A stretch of DNA of 64,000 bases, from the NCBI GenBank assembly GCA_015143295.1, contig CM026571.1:33942505-34006504 (forward strand). Reading direction: 5' to 3'. Below the pieces are notes generated by a model, which saw only the letters and a list, made by a program, of their open reading frames with translations, had not been told where the DNA came from and did not search any database. Each line of letters opens with the position of its first letter. Position 1 is the first letter of the stretch. Shown here piece after piece: positions 38,041 to 47,322 of the stretch. Both the position numbers and the translations under genes were made by a program. This stretch comes from Tetracentron sinense. Its lineage: Eukaryota; Streptophyta; Magnoliopsida; Trochodendrales; Trochodendraceae.

Positions 38041-40428
38041 AGAGAGACGGTAGCATCAGCAGCATCAGTACCAGTAGCTTCAGCAGGAGGAGCTTCAGCA
38101 GCGGCAGGGGCATCAGGAGCAGCTGGTTCAACATATGGTTCAGCTGGAAGGGGCGCAGGACCTTCAAAGGGATGTGGCTTCTTGACTCTTTCGACTTCGG
38201 CCTCGTTGTCAAGGTCGATAATATCTTTGCTCTGGAGCTCGGAGAAGGTGGTCACGTCCTCCTCGTTCTCCTTCAGTCGACCTTGTTGTCGGAGCATGTT
38301 GATCACCTCCTTCTCAGTCTCTGCCCGATCCTCATCGAGGAGAGTGTCCAACTGAGACTGATAGTGCTGTTGCAGTCTCGTGGTCACCGCCTTCTCGATG
38401 GCCCCTTCAGCCTTGGCTTCCTCAAGCTCTTCAGTCAGCGCAGCTCTTGCTGCCTCAGCTTCCTCCAGTTGCCTGCTTAGAGCCTGGGAGACGAGCTCCA
38501 ACTCGCTGATTCGGAGAACGACGTTCTCCACGTCTTGTTTGGCTTTCTTTTCTCCCTCATTCGCTGCTCGAGCTTCGCCTTCTGCCTTCTCTTGTCCCTT
38601 GAAGGCGGTGATTAACTTCTCCTCCACTCGCTCGACCTCAGCTCGGGCCTGAGACAGGAAACTCGATCTTGAGTCTGTCCTCGGTTTTCTCCAGTGTCTC
38701 AGCCATTCCTTGCCAGTATTTGATTGAGTCTCTGAGATGATTGTAGTGGTAGGTGCTACGATCACTCAACTCGTGGAGAAGGACGTTCAGCTGTAATAAG
38801 AAATTTCAGAAATATCAGCACGCCACAACGACAATTGAACAACAGATAGGAAAGAGGGAGCAGAAAATCATACCGAGGCCATGGACTGGCAGGCAGCATA
38901 GGACACCTCGGGCAGGGACATCTTGCCGGCATCAACGATGTCCTGGGGAAGCCTCATGGCATGGGTTAGTGCCCGGGCAACCTTGTCCGATGTCTGCATC
39001 GAGTCGTTCACAGTAGGCCTTCCGAACCGGGTGAAGTCAGGTGACCAATCCCTGACCTCTGACGGCGGTGCACCAATTGGCAGACGCGTTGTAGTCGTCT
39101 CCGTTGCGGCAAGAGCAACCACAGCGGAGCTCGAAGCAGTTGGGGCAGCCACGGCTCGAGTAGTAACAGGTATCGTGCTGACTACTGGCGTTCCCGTCGT
39201 AGCGTCAGCTCCTTGGTGTGTTGCAGGAGCAGAGGGAGAAGGAGCGGCAGCGCGTGCGTTGTCCTTCTCACGGCGCATTTCTTCCTTTCTCTTCTTTCTG
39301 GCCTCGAACTCTGCCTGAGTAGGAACCTTCCATTTTGGCTCGGAAGGCACTGCTCCCGTTGTGGGAGGAATATTCTTCGGTGGAGGTGGAAGAGGAGGCA
39401 ATGCAGTTGCAGGACGAGCGGTCCTTGGCTTTCTAATCAGCGATGGTGGGTTTGTGCTGGCCATTTCTTCTTCTGAGCTCGGCTCAACTACAGGTGAAGA
39501 AGAGGAGGCGCCTTGTTGCTTGTGTGAAATCGGGGTCGGGATGCTGGAGAGACTCCAAGTGTCAGGTGCCAGCGGTGTCCACCTGATGTACTCTCCACCT
39601 CGCACTCGCTTGATGTTGGTGAGTAGGCCTTCTTCTTCTGGCGCGAGTTTTTGAATGAGATTTTCTTCCCTTCAACTGCAAAAAGAGAAAACAATGTGAG
39701 GCAACGGAAGTAAGTAGGACGAATAAAGGTAACAGACAACGGACACCGGGATAGGGAGACAGAAGAACTAATGCACAACGGACAACGGGCAACGGTAATT
39801 ATTTACCTGGTTTATCTTGGAAGACATTGGGTACAATGGAAGTCTCTGCCTTCCAGTCCTCAGAGACAACGAATGGAGTTGCTTTCCACCCTTTTTCTCT
39901 GTCCAGAATGCCAGAGACAAGGTCTGGGTACAACGGTTTTTTGTTCCAAGAATAGTAGTTGTAAGGGCCATCATCAGTACCTCGGCATCTGACGGCGTGA
40001 CAGAAGTGAAAAAGGTGTCTTGCTTCTATAGGGAATCCGTCCTTGATGAATTTAATCATCATGGACATGTATTTGTAGAAGCTGGGGTGCAGCTGCCCCA
40101 GAGCAAGATGCAGAGTAGAAAGGACTTCGTCCAGGACGGGGTGAAGAGGAAATCGAAGACCAGCTTCTAGCTGGGAGAGATAGACAACGATACAGGCGGA
40201 TCGTTTATCGATGTGAGCGTCATCTCTTTTGAAATGAAGGTTGATGTGGGAAGGGAACTCGAAACGTTTTCTAAGATGGTTCAGATATGCTAACTGTTGT
40301 TGGCGAAGGGCGGAAGATTTTTCTATGTAGGCACCATACGGTGCGGTACCTGTGCAACTAGCCTCATCCTCGGTTTGACCTCTAACCTCTTCTACTCTAA
40401 AGGGTTCTACGGGAGTCTCGGTAGCCAT
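37998..40428 (-). pseudogene. Antisense multi-exon gene of the Tat element (PF04195-like 'gypsy-type transposase' family)
   Basis: Lies antisense between integrase and the 3' LTR. Exon 1 (40428-39807): MATETPVEPF, RKRFEFPSHINLHFKRD, YLSQLEAGLRFPLHPVLDEV, YYSWNKKPLY; GTAAAT donor after AAACCAG. Exon 2 (about 39671-38868): GEYIRWTPL, Pro/Ala-rich linker, MRLPQDIVDAGKMSLPEVSY; GTATGA donor. Exon 3 (from about 38795 to 37998): LRDSIKYWQGMAETLEKTED, then a long coiled coil (SELELVSQALSRQLEEAEAA) and an Ala/Pro tail. A minus-strand TATA (CTATAAAAATCC near 40691-40703) lies about 270 bases upstream. Exons 1 and 2 do not join in one frame and exon 3 has a frameshift near 38655, so this copy is probably dead. 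Function of the family is unknown. Confidence 0.78.
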
Positions 40429-40689
40429 GATTTGGGAAGAACAGAAAGAAGAACAGTGAGCAAGAAAGGTATGGACAGACTCGACAGGCAGACAGAGAAG
40501 AAGAAGAAACAGAGCTATAGAAGAAGAAAAGAGGAAGAATCAGTAAAGAAAGTAATAAAAAGAAGTAAGAGCGTACCACAAGCAAGGAATACTAGAGAGC
40601 TTGAAGAGAGCTTGAACTTTCGCTTGAGACGCAAAGTTGGCAGAGTAACAGTACTTCAATGGCGAGATAAGTGAAACGAAGCAACCAAG

Positions 40690-40704
40690 AGGGATTTTTA
40701 TAGA
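40690..40704 (-). promoter_or_regulatory. Candidate TATA box for the antisense Tat gene
   Basis: CTATAAAAATCCC on the minus strand, about 270 bases before the ATG at 40428. It is separate from the LTR promoter, so the antisense transcript would have its own start. Confidence 0.45.
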
Positions 40705-41033
40705 TATCTCGGATGTACGAAAAGACAAGAATGCTCTCCATCAGAGCCGTACACCTATGTCAAAGCTGGAAAAAGTAATGGTAGGATCGTCGTTTTACGC
40801 AAAGAGAGTAACCGTTAGAGATATAAAGTGTTTTGAATTCCGAAACGGTAATGATGACAGCCTGTCTTGCATTAATGAGGTGTGATGGTTCGCACGCGTA
40901 AACCAGCTGGCATGGGCGTTTTATCTTCTCAGCGTTTCAATCACGCAACGATACAGATTTCGGGAGCAGAGCCAGGTATGATTTGTTGCTCTTTTTGTCC
41001 GTTTATGACACTTCGAACTACGTTCCAAGCCTC

Positions 41034-41047
41034 ATAAAGGGGCAAAT
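41034..41047 (+). promoter_or_regulatory. Tat polypurine tract
   Basis: AAAGGGGCAAAT sits directly before the TG of the 3' LTR, where plus-strand DNA synthesis is primed. Confidence 0.7.
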
Positions 41048-41892
41048 TGTAAGGGATAAAATTCGTAAAAATAATTGAGCGTTGGGGAACGAGCTAGCTT
41101 CTGTTGTTTTGTTCACGAAAGTGACACGTGGACATGCACTTGGGTCACGTGCTTAAAATAGAAGGATAAACGTTGTCTGATGCACAACGTTCACGTTGTA
41201 TAAATTACGACGTATCTGTGGTCTTGTGAACAACGTTTTCGTTGTGGCTTGACAACGTGTCCGTTGTCTTATGCACAACGTAAACGTTGTATTATAGACA
41301 ACGTTTCCGTTGTCACATGAACAACGAGCCTGTTGTAACTCAGATAAAGATGTCCAAACCTTATTTTAAGACATATACAACGTACCTGAGCTCGAGTCAA
41401 CAACGAGACCGACTCGCAGGAGGAAGTGATCAAGAGGCGATCGGTTATTCTGACAAGTAGGCCGAAAGCACTGTCTTGGCATTTAATGCTGGTCACTTCT
41501 ACGTGCTGTCAGAACCCAACCGACTGAATTCATAGTAGGCTCTCACGTGTGATGCAACAGGTGGCAGATCTTACTGGCATATTTGGTAATGAGTGCAGAG
41601 CACGTGGTATGGGCATCCATGGTCATCTATGGCCATACCAAGGTTAACCTATAAATACCCCGAGAATTTCAGTGTTGCAGGGATCGGAAGGAGACATATA
41701 TTTCAGCGCTTAGGAAATATTATTTTTCAGTGCCTTTGTGCGTGTTACTGTTCATCATCTTCTCCACCTACTTACTTTATCATCGGAGCGCAGGTCAGGG
41801 TATCACACCCTTCAACTCCTACCTTCTACCAGCAAGCCAGAGTGTGAGTAGCTGCAGCTGACGCGTGTCCTTCCCGGTAATTTTCCCTTTCA
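41048..41892 (+). repeat. Tat 3' LTR, full length (845 bp)
   Basis: Starts TGTAAGGGATAAAATTCG and ends TTTTCCCTTTCA. TATA box CCTATAAATACC at 41647-41658. An array of ACAACG-N4-CGTTGT dyads on a 23-bp period spans 41161-41336. After the LTR the LINE endonuclease resumes at 41893. Confidence 0.9.
41161..41336 (+). promoter_or_regulatory. Array of ACAACG-N4-CGTTGT dyads, 23-bp period (3' LTR)
   Basis: Dyads begin at 41184, 41230, 41252, 41275, 41298 and 41321; a degenerate one fits at 41207 (ACGACG-TATC-TGTGGT), and a half-site (CGTTGT 41171-41176) fits at 41161. Spacers are TTCA, TTTT, TGTC, TAAA, TTTC, AGCC: all 4 bases, all different. The array lies about 310-490 bases upstream of the TATA box, in U3. 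CAACGG/CCGTTG is also a MYB-type core, which is an inference. Confidence 0.8.
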
Positions 41893-42292
41893 CAAATCCA
41901 TGGGATTCCACTCATGCGGCCCAATGTTTTCAGCAACATCCATGACTCCTTTCTTCTGCTTGATACTGGATTACCATAAAACCCGGTGAGTCGCCATTCC
42001 CGATCATGCCCTATTTCGATATGAGCACAATATGAGATTGAGAATAATTCTGAATCATTAAATCCACAGTATCCTTCCAAAATAACGTGAGCCCACCACT
42101 TCGTCCCATACTAGGAACCACCAATGCATTCTTAAATCCCAATCTAATTTTTATTATTGTCATTCTTCGAACATCCATTTTTGTTTCCATGAGAAATAAA
42201 ATGGAGGGGTCTTTTTCCTTCACCAATTGGTGAAGGGCTCGAATTGCACAGAGGTTCCCAAGCCCCCGGCAATTCCAACTTAAGAGTCTCAT
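41893..42292 (-). pseudogene. LINE ORF2 endonuclease, N-terminal half
   Basis: ATG at 42292 gives MRLLSWNCRGLGN, the start of an exonuclease-endonuclease-phosphatase domain, then ILFLMETK with the metal-binding Glu, and SGGLTLFWKD. The frame breaks near 42011 and continues REWRLTGFYG and GIPWIC before ending at the Tat LTR. The SDH-containing remainder reappears, in part, at 30700-30750. Confidence 0.78.
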
Positions 42293-43880
42293 TGGGATTG
42301 GCGGGGTTGCTCTGCAACTCCCGCCTTATCTGAGTTATCATTCATATATTGCTCATCCCCATTCGTTTTCTCCCTTTTCTGCTTCGGGATTTCTTCTTCA
42401 TCATTCCTTTGGAGACCCACTTGTAACCCTCTTTTCGCTCCAACTTGAGGCAAATCATACGTTCCCTTATTCCATTGCATATACTCCGGTCTGGCCACCT
42501 TCTTCCACGTAGCCGGCTCATTAGTTTTTGCCCTTATATTTGCTAGGTGGTTGACGTACGGTGCATGGGGCTGTGAGGAAATTTCTGCTAGGAGTTTATG
42601 GTTCATAGATGACTCTCCTATATTCCCTAGGTCTGTAATAACAGTGTATGTTTTGACTAATTTCTCCCTCCCTTTAATGCTCATTGTGCCTTTCCTTGGA
42701 TCTTCTTTCTTTAAATAGGAATTTTTGTGAATATCCACAATAGACAACAACGTATGACTTGAGGAAATATCCAAATGGGCAATATTTTTGGGAATAGACA
42801 ACAACGTCTTGTTTGAGGTAATATCCAAAGGGGCAATATTGTTGTGAATATCCAAAGGGGCAGTATTTGATTTTGCAACTACTCCCGTATCTATTGCCCT
42901 TTGAATTTTTGAAACAGATGAGTGACTTGGCAGATCATGAATCACAGATTTTTCGGCTGAAAGAGCTGAAACCATTTCAGTGGTTGCCGCATCGTGCATG
43001 GGATTCAGGGAAGTCACCGGTTCCTCTCCCGATGGCCGGAGAGGTGGTTCCACAGTGGTAGTCGCCGTTCCCGATTCAAAGATCACCGATTCAGATCGTA
43101 ACTGGCCGCTCCAAGGACACCTAGCCATATCTCTGCTACCCACCGTGCCCCTTAACCAATCCCCATATTGAAACTGTTCACCGTCTTCCTGTATCAATGG
43201 CCTTATAGAGCACTGGATTGCTTGGTGGCCAAGATGACCACCCCTATAACAAATGATAGATAGTCTCTCATAACGATAATCAACCCATGCCCGAGCACTA
43301 TCGGCATTTTTTAAAAATCCTCCTCGCCGGAGGGGTATATCAATCGGTATTTCCAACCTTATGCGAAAGAAACTAGTATTTTCAATTGCCTGAGATCGGT
43401 TATCCACCTTGATAAGCCGACCTATCTTTCTTCCAATATCTTCTCCACATCTTCCGTCATTAGTTCAAAGGGCACACCCCAAACTTGAATCCAAAAAGAG
43501 GCTTTCATGAACTTTGTTGTGGTTGCCGATAAACCAGATTCCCACCGCCGTAACAGGCGCAAGTGGTTATCAAAGTTTCATGGTCCATGATCCTTAACCC
43601 ATTTCAACTGAAACTCCGTCAAAAATTTGAATTGAAGAACCCCATATCCTACCTCAAAAATCACTAGATCTTCCCCCATACGCCACGCCATTTTCATGGT
43701 GTTCTTCGCTGCTCTAATATTTATTGTTTTGGTCGTCAAAAAACGACCCAGGAGACTGAGAGAACAGGCCTCAATAGCCTCTTTCCTATCCACTTTGGAC
43801 ACCACAATATCATCTTCTTCTTCATTCGTGAGACGCATATTCAACAGTCCATCTATTAGTTCCTCGGCTTCCATATTCAT
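42289..43880 (-). pseudogene. LINE ORF1 (DUF4283 / CCHC nucleic-acid-binding protein), frameshifted
   Basis: ATG at 43880 opens MNMEAEELIDGLLNMRL, continues through DUF4283-type sequence (RTLxxxW core, AWRMGEDLVIFEVGYGVLQF) and stops near 43578. The frame resumes at 43407 (FFRIRLEIPIDIPLRRGGF, WVDYRYERLSIICYRGGHLG) and runs through a disordered tail to 42289. The zinc knuckle reads CYRGGHLGHQAIQC: the second Cys is replaced by Gly, so zinc binding is probably lost. Plant L1 ORF1 binds the element RNA. It overlaps the ORF2 start by four bases, a spacing suited to termination-reinitiation. Confidence 0.75.
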
Positions 43881-43999
43881 TCACAACCAGTGATGAAGGA
43901 ATAGAGAGATCCTCCAATGGCAGCCCACAAGAGAGATAAACTCGCAGACGAGAGAGGACTCCTACTAGAGGAGATAGAGGACTCCTACTAGAGGCTTCC

Positions 44000-44099
44000 T
44001 TATTTCTTATTTTTTTTTTGGCGAACAAGCAGCCTTACTTCATCTATACGACCGGATCTACTATTACATCAAGACTGGACAAGTGCATTGTTGGCTGGA
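44000..44099 (-). repeat. Short LINE/SINE-like 3' end, copy 1
   Basis: On the minus strand it reads GTAATAGTAGATCCGGTCG..AAGTAAGGCTGCTTGTTCGC followed by an A-rich tail (T-run at 44008-44019). A second copy is at 45565-45665. The GCTTGTTCGCC plus A-tail ending resembles plant LINE 3' ends. Confidence 0.5.
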
Positions 44100-44100
44100 G

Positions 44101-44480
44101 TCAAATCCTCTAAGGTGATAACTGGATTTGGCAAATCCGGTTATAACCCCTAGAGGTCGCCACATGTCTCCTTTACACCCCTTAACCGTGGGTAATGTTC
44201 ACCCACCCCTAGGGTTCACCTACCTATTTTTGTTGTTTTTTTTAAATATTAATTCTATTTTTAAAATTAAAAAACTGTTTTTAAAGTTTTTTTAATATTA
44301 AAAACAGTTTTTTAATTTTAAAAAAAGAATTAATATTTAAAAAAAAACCAAAAATAGGTGGGTGAACCCTAGGGGTGGGTGAGCCTTACCCACGGTTAAG
44401 GGGTGTCAAAGGAGACACGTGGTGACCTCTAGGGGTGATAACTGGATCTGCCAAATCCGGTTATCATCGTAGATGATTTG
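44101..44480. mobile_element. Foldback MITE family, copy 2 (short form)
   Basis: Left arm CAAATCCTCTAAGGTGATAA and right arm GGTTATCATCGTAGATGATT are complementary through about 130 bases each side; the centre is AT-rich. Flanked by the LINE-like tail repeat on the left. Confidence 0.8.
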
Positions 44481-44624
44481 GCTCCTGGCTGGCTGGCAAA
44501 AGATGGCGGCTGCCCGAGCTTGGCGCTCGGGCATCCACAAAACATTGCGCACCTGGTGGCGATGATTTAGGGAGAAGTCATTTTATTTTCTCGTCTTCTC
44601 GTTTGATATCTTTTACCTTTAAAA

Positions 44625-44945
44625 CGCGACATGCATATACACACACCAAAAGGCAACAAAAAACAAGTAAAAGAAATAATTATAAAGTGATGTGTTTTGT
44701 CTTCGTTTGGCATGAAAGCTATGAATATACACACACCAAAAGGCAACAAAAAAAAAAATAAAAAATAATAATTATCAAGGGATGTGTTTTGTCTTCGTTT
44801 GGCATGAAAGCTATGAATATACACACCGAAAGGATGTGTTTTGTCTTCGTTTGGCATGAAAGCTATGAATATACACACACCAAACGGCAACCAAAAAAAA
44901 AATAAAAAAATAAAGGGAGGTGTTCTGTCTTCGTCTGGCATGAAA
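44625..44945 (+). repeat. Minisatellite resembling the CCD4 5' coding region
   Basis: Three to four units of TTTTGTCTTCGTTTGGCATG..AAGCTATGAATATACACAC..ACCAAAAGGCAACAAAAA, variably spaced, start at about 44695, 44785 and 44836, with partial units at 44630 and 44928. CCD4 carries TTTGTCTTCGTT (47333-47344) and ATACACACACACACCAAAAG (47386-47405) followed by GCAACAA, inside codons for its transit peptide. A single diverged unit (CGTTTGGCATGAAAGCTAT) is also at 26934-26952. Confidence 0.6.
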
Positions 44946-45035
44946 AAAACTTTTTTACAATTTTTTTTGATCACTAACTTTTTTACAAATGACGTGACTG
45001 ATTTGTTGTCTGAGTTCAAAATTTTTTTTTTGAAG

Positions 45036-45560
45036 TCAAATCCTCTACGGTTTGGCAAATACGGTTATCACCTTTTGAGGTTGCCACGTGTCCCCTTTGA
45101 TACCCCTTAACTGGGGTTAAGATTCACCCATCCCTATGGTTCACCCAACAATCTTTGGTTTTAGAAAAAATCTTAGAGGAGTGCTAACCCTAGTCTGAAG
45201 TGTTTCTTACTTTCAACATTAACCAATCACACCTGTTTAAATTTTCTATTAATGAAAAAGTGTGTACTTGAACAATGATATTGGACAAGTGGTTGGTCCA
45301 TGTTAAAAGTAGGAAACACTATTAAGTATGGTTAGCACTCCTTAAAATATTAATTCTATTTTTCAAAATAAAAAAAATTGTTTTTAAGGTTTTTTTTAAT
45401 ATTAAAATATTTTTAAAAATAATGAATATTTTTTTTCTAAGAACCAATGATGAGTGGGTGAACCCTAAGGATAGGTGAATCTTAACCACAGTTAAAGGGT
45501 GTAGAAGGAGATACGTGGCAATCTCAAAGGGTGATAACCGGATCACCATAGAGGATTTGG
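45036..45560. mobile_element. Foldback MITE family, copy 3 (long form)
   Basis: Like the copy at 27043, it has the nested central palindrome (GAGTGCTAACCCTAGTCTG at 45179 against TATGGTTAGCACTCC at about 45328). The shared interior marks these two as duplicates of one insertion. Confidence 0.78.
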
Positions 45561-45564
45561 TTTC

Positions 45565-45665
45565 TTATTATTATTATTATTTTTATTGGCGAACAAGCAG
45601 CCTTACTTCATCTATACGACCGGATCTACTATTACAATAAGACTGACAAGTGCATTGTTGGCTCG
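45565..45665 (-). repeat. Short LINE/SINE-like 3' end, copy 2
   Basis: Same sequence as 44000-44099, with a (TAA)n-type tail (TTATTATTATTATTATT at about 45566-45582 on the plus strand). Confidence 0.5.
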
Positions 45666-45669
45666 GAGT

Positions 45670-46032
45670 CAAATTCTCTACGGTGATAACCGGATTTGGC
45701 AAATCAGGTTATCACCCCTAGAGGTTGCCACGTGTCTCCTTTGACACCCCTTAACCGTGGGTAAGGTTCACCCACTCATTTTTGGTTTTTTAAAAAATAT
45801 TAATTCTTTTTTTTAAAATTAAAAAACTGTTTCAAGAGTTTTTTTAATATTAAAAACAGTTTTTTAATTTTTAAAAAGAATTAATATTAAAAAAAAAACC
45901 AAAAATGGGTGGGTGAACCCTAGGGGTGGGTGAACCTTACCCACGGTTAAGGGGTGTCAAAGGAGACACGTGGTGACCTCTATGGGTGATAACCGGATTT
46001 GCCAAATCCGGTTATCACCGGAGATGATTTGG
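45670..46032. mobile_element. Foldback MITE family, copy 4 (short form)
   Basis: The best-preserved copy: GGTGATAACCGGATTTGGCA at the left and GCCAAATCCGGTTATCACCG at the right are near-perfect complements, as are the GTGGGTAAGGTTCACCC and GGGTGAACCTTACCCAC blocks further in. Confidence 0.85.
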
Positions 46033-46212
46033 CTCCTGTTGGATCAGGATATCCAAGTGTTTTTTTTAAAAAAAAGAGAAAAAGACAAAAGACGCTGGGA
46101 GATCGAATCATAGAAAACCCCGATTGAACGAGTGCATTGTTGGTTCAGGATATCCACGTTTTTCACAAAAAGAGAAAAAGACAAAAGACGTGCATTGGCT
46201 GAGAGCTCGAAC
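46033..46212. repeat. Tandem duplication of about 110 bases
   Basis: GGATCAGGATATCCAAGTG..GAGAAAAAGACAAAAGACG..GATCGAATCATAG..GATTGAACG occurs twice. The second copy is split by the hAT element, since its right half (CTCGAATCATAGG, GATTGAACGG) resumes at 46771. Confidence 0.7.
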
Positions 46213-46769
46213 TAGGGGTGTCAACTCGCGAGCCAGCTTGGCTTGACTCGAAATAAATCGAGCTTGAACTTTTACTTTGGGTTCATTGAGCCGAGCCGAG
46301 CCTAGCCTTAAAAGTGAGCTCGAAAAATATATGAGCCAAGCCTAGCCTGAACAATAGGTGGCTCATCTCAACTCGGCTTGATTAATTTTATAATAATACC
46401 CTTTAAATTTTAAATTTATATTATATATTTAGTATATCTTTTTTGGTAAAATATATTTAGTATACATTAAAATAATTATTTCTATTTAAGTTTTAACTTA
46501 GGCTTTCACGTGAGTCCCATGACATCCAAAAGAAAAAAAAAATTTCATTTTAAAATTTTTAATTATATTTAGTGCTTATCAATGTATTTCAAAAAAAATA
46601 AAAATTATCGAGCTGAGCTTGGGCTCAATGATTTGTGGACGAGCCAAGCCAAGCTTGAGCCTCTATAAAATTCCAACGAGCCGAGCTGAGCTTGATCATC
46701 TGTAAAATTCCAACAAGCTGAGCTCAAGCAGTGCCTAACTTGGCTCAACTCGGCTTGTTGACACCCCTA
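46213..46769. mobile_element. hAT-type MITE (557 bp)
   Basis: Terminal inverted repeats TAGGGGTGTCAAC..and..GTTGACACCCCTA. Flanking 8-base target copies GCTCGAAC (46205-46212) and GCTCGAAT (46770-46777), one mismatch. The interior is rich in GAGCCGAGC and its complement. No coding capacity. Confidence 0.85.
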
Positions 46770-46837
46770 GCTCGAATCATAGGCAACCCGGATTGAACGG
46801 CCTTGGATTCTCTCTGGTCCCACGATTTTGACTTCTC

Positions 46838-46965
46838 CACACACTAGAGGACGTGACGATAAATAGATGAGAAAAAAGGGGAGAGATATCAAGTGGGGAG
46901 AAGTCAAAATTATGGGGAGAAAATGAAATGACTTCTTCCCTTTTTTAGGCCACCTGTCGCATGAT
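46838..46965. mobile_element. Partial foldback MITE, related to 53882-54083
   Basis: Shares GGGGAGA..ATCAAGTGGGGAGAAGTC and GACTTCTTCCCTTTTTTAGG with the element at 53882-54083. The same family thus flanks CCD4 on both sides. Confidence 0.55.
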
Positions 46966-47054
46966 GTATGGATGCCCGAGATCACCTTTCCGGCTTCGCC
47001 AGAGAAGATCCTGAGCCCGATTGAACTCGTGAAGAGTTCACCCACAGGTCAACT

Positions 47055-47162
47055 TATTGACTGTGATTAAGATTCTCTAATCCTTAAGGTTCAACAATTT
47101 AACTAAACTAGGTTAGATTGTTGAACCCTAAAGAATCAGTGAATCTTAACCATAATTAATAA
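47055..47162. repeat. Short foldback in the CCD4 upstream region
   Basis: GATTAAGATTCTCTAATCCT..AAGGTTCAACAATTTAAC is mirrored by GTTAGATTGTTGAACCCTA..AAGAATCAGTGAATCTTAAC. About 100 bases, ending some 160 bases before the ATG, so it may lie in the CCD4 promoter. Confidence 0.6.
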
Positions 47163-47270
47163 TTAATAAGGGTTAACAAAGACACAGGCTGATTAGTGGC
47201 CGAGTCTAATTGAAGGCGGCGGCTCATTACTCTTTATTGTAAAGGGAGGTGTTTTGGTATTGCAGATTAA

Positions 47271-47289
47271 ACCGTCTCTCTCTCTCTCG
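47271..47289 (+). promoter_or_regulatory. CT-rich Y patch in the CCD4 leader
   Basis: CCGTCTCTCTCTCTCTCGC about 35-50 bases before the ATG. Pyrimidine patches are common plant core-promoter or leader elements. No convincing TATA box was seen upstream. Confidence 0.4.
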
Positions 47290-47322
47290 CACAGTGTGCT
47301 TGCCTATACCACCAAATTAGCA

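Larger units (their letters stand above)
30783..41892 (+). mobile_element. Tat-lineage Ty3/gypsy LTR retrotransposon, nested in the LINE
   Basis: Parts in order: truncated 5' LTR (30783-31463), primer-binding site, gag, protease, reverse transcriptase, RNase H, a second archaeal-type RNase H, integrase, an antisense gene, polypurine tract, and 3' LTR (41048-41892). The second RNase H between the first one and integrase marks the Tat clade. The LTRs differ at about 20 positions over roughly 680 aligned bases, counted by eye (about 97% identity). All open frames are broken, so it is non-autonomous now. The 5' LTR has lost its first 160 or so bases together with part of the LINE, so no target duplication remains. 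Confidence 0.9.
27599..43988 (-). mobile_element. L1-type LINE with ORF1 and ORF2, interrupted by the Tat retrotransposon
   Basis: Minus-strand element. The 3' poly-A is the poly-T run 27600-27613; the 5' end is near 43988. A short target duplication TAGAGG is visible at 27593-27598 and 43989-43994. Order 5' to 3' on the minus strand: ORF1, endonuclease, [Tat 41892-30783], reverse transcriptase, zf-RVT, tail. Without the Tat insert it is about 5.3 kb. The C-terminal half of the endonuclease, roughly 80-90 residues, is missing at the Tat junction. A 17-base duplication GAGGACTCCTACTAGAG lies in the 5' UTR (about 43956-43993). Confidence 0.85.

Noticed and set aside
37998-38765. A host coiled-coil protein gene on the minus strand
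   Set aside because: It lies between Tat integrase and the 3' LTR and continues with the other antisense exons, so it belongs to the transposon.
47254-47322. Upstream extension of the CCD4 reading frame by 23 codons
   Set aside because: The extension begins with TTG and has no ATG; the first ATG at 47323 gives a normal transit peptide and family length.
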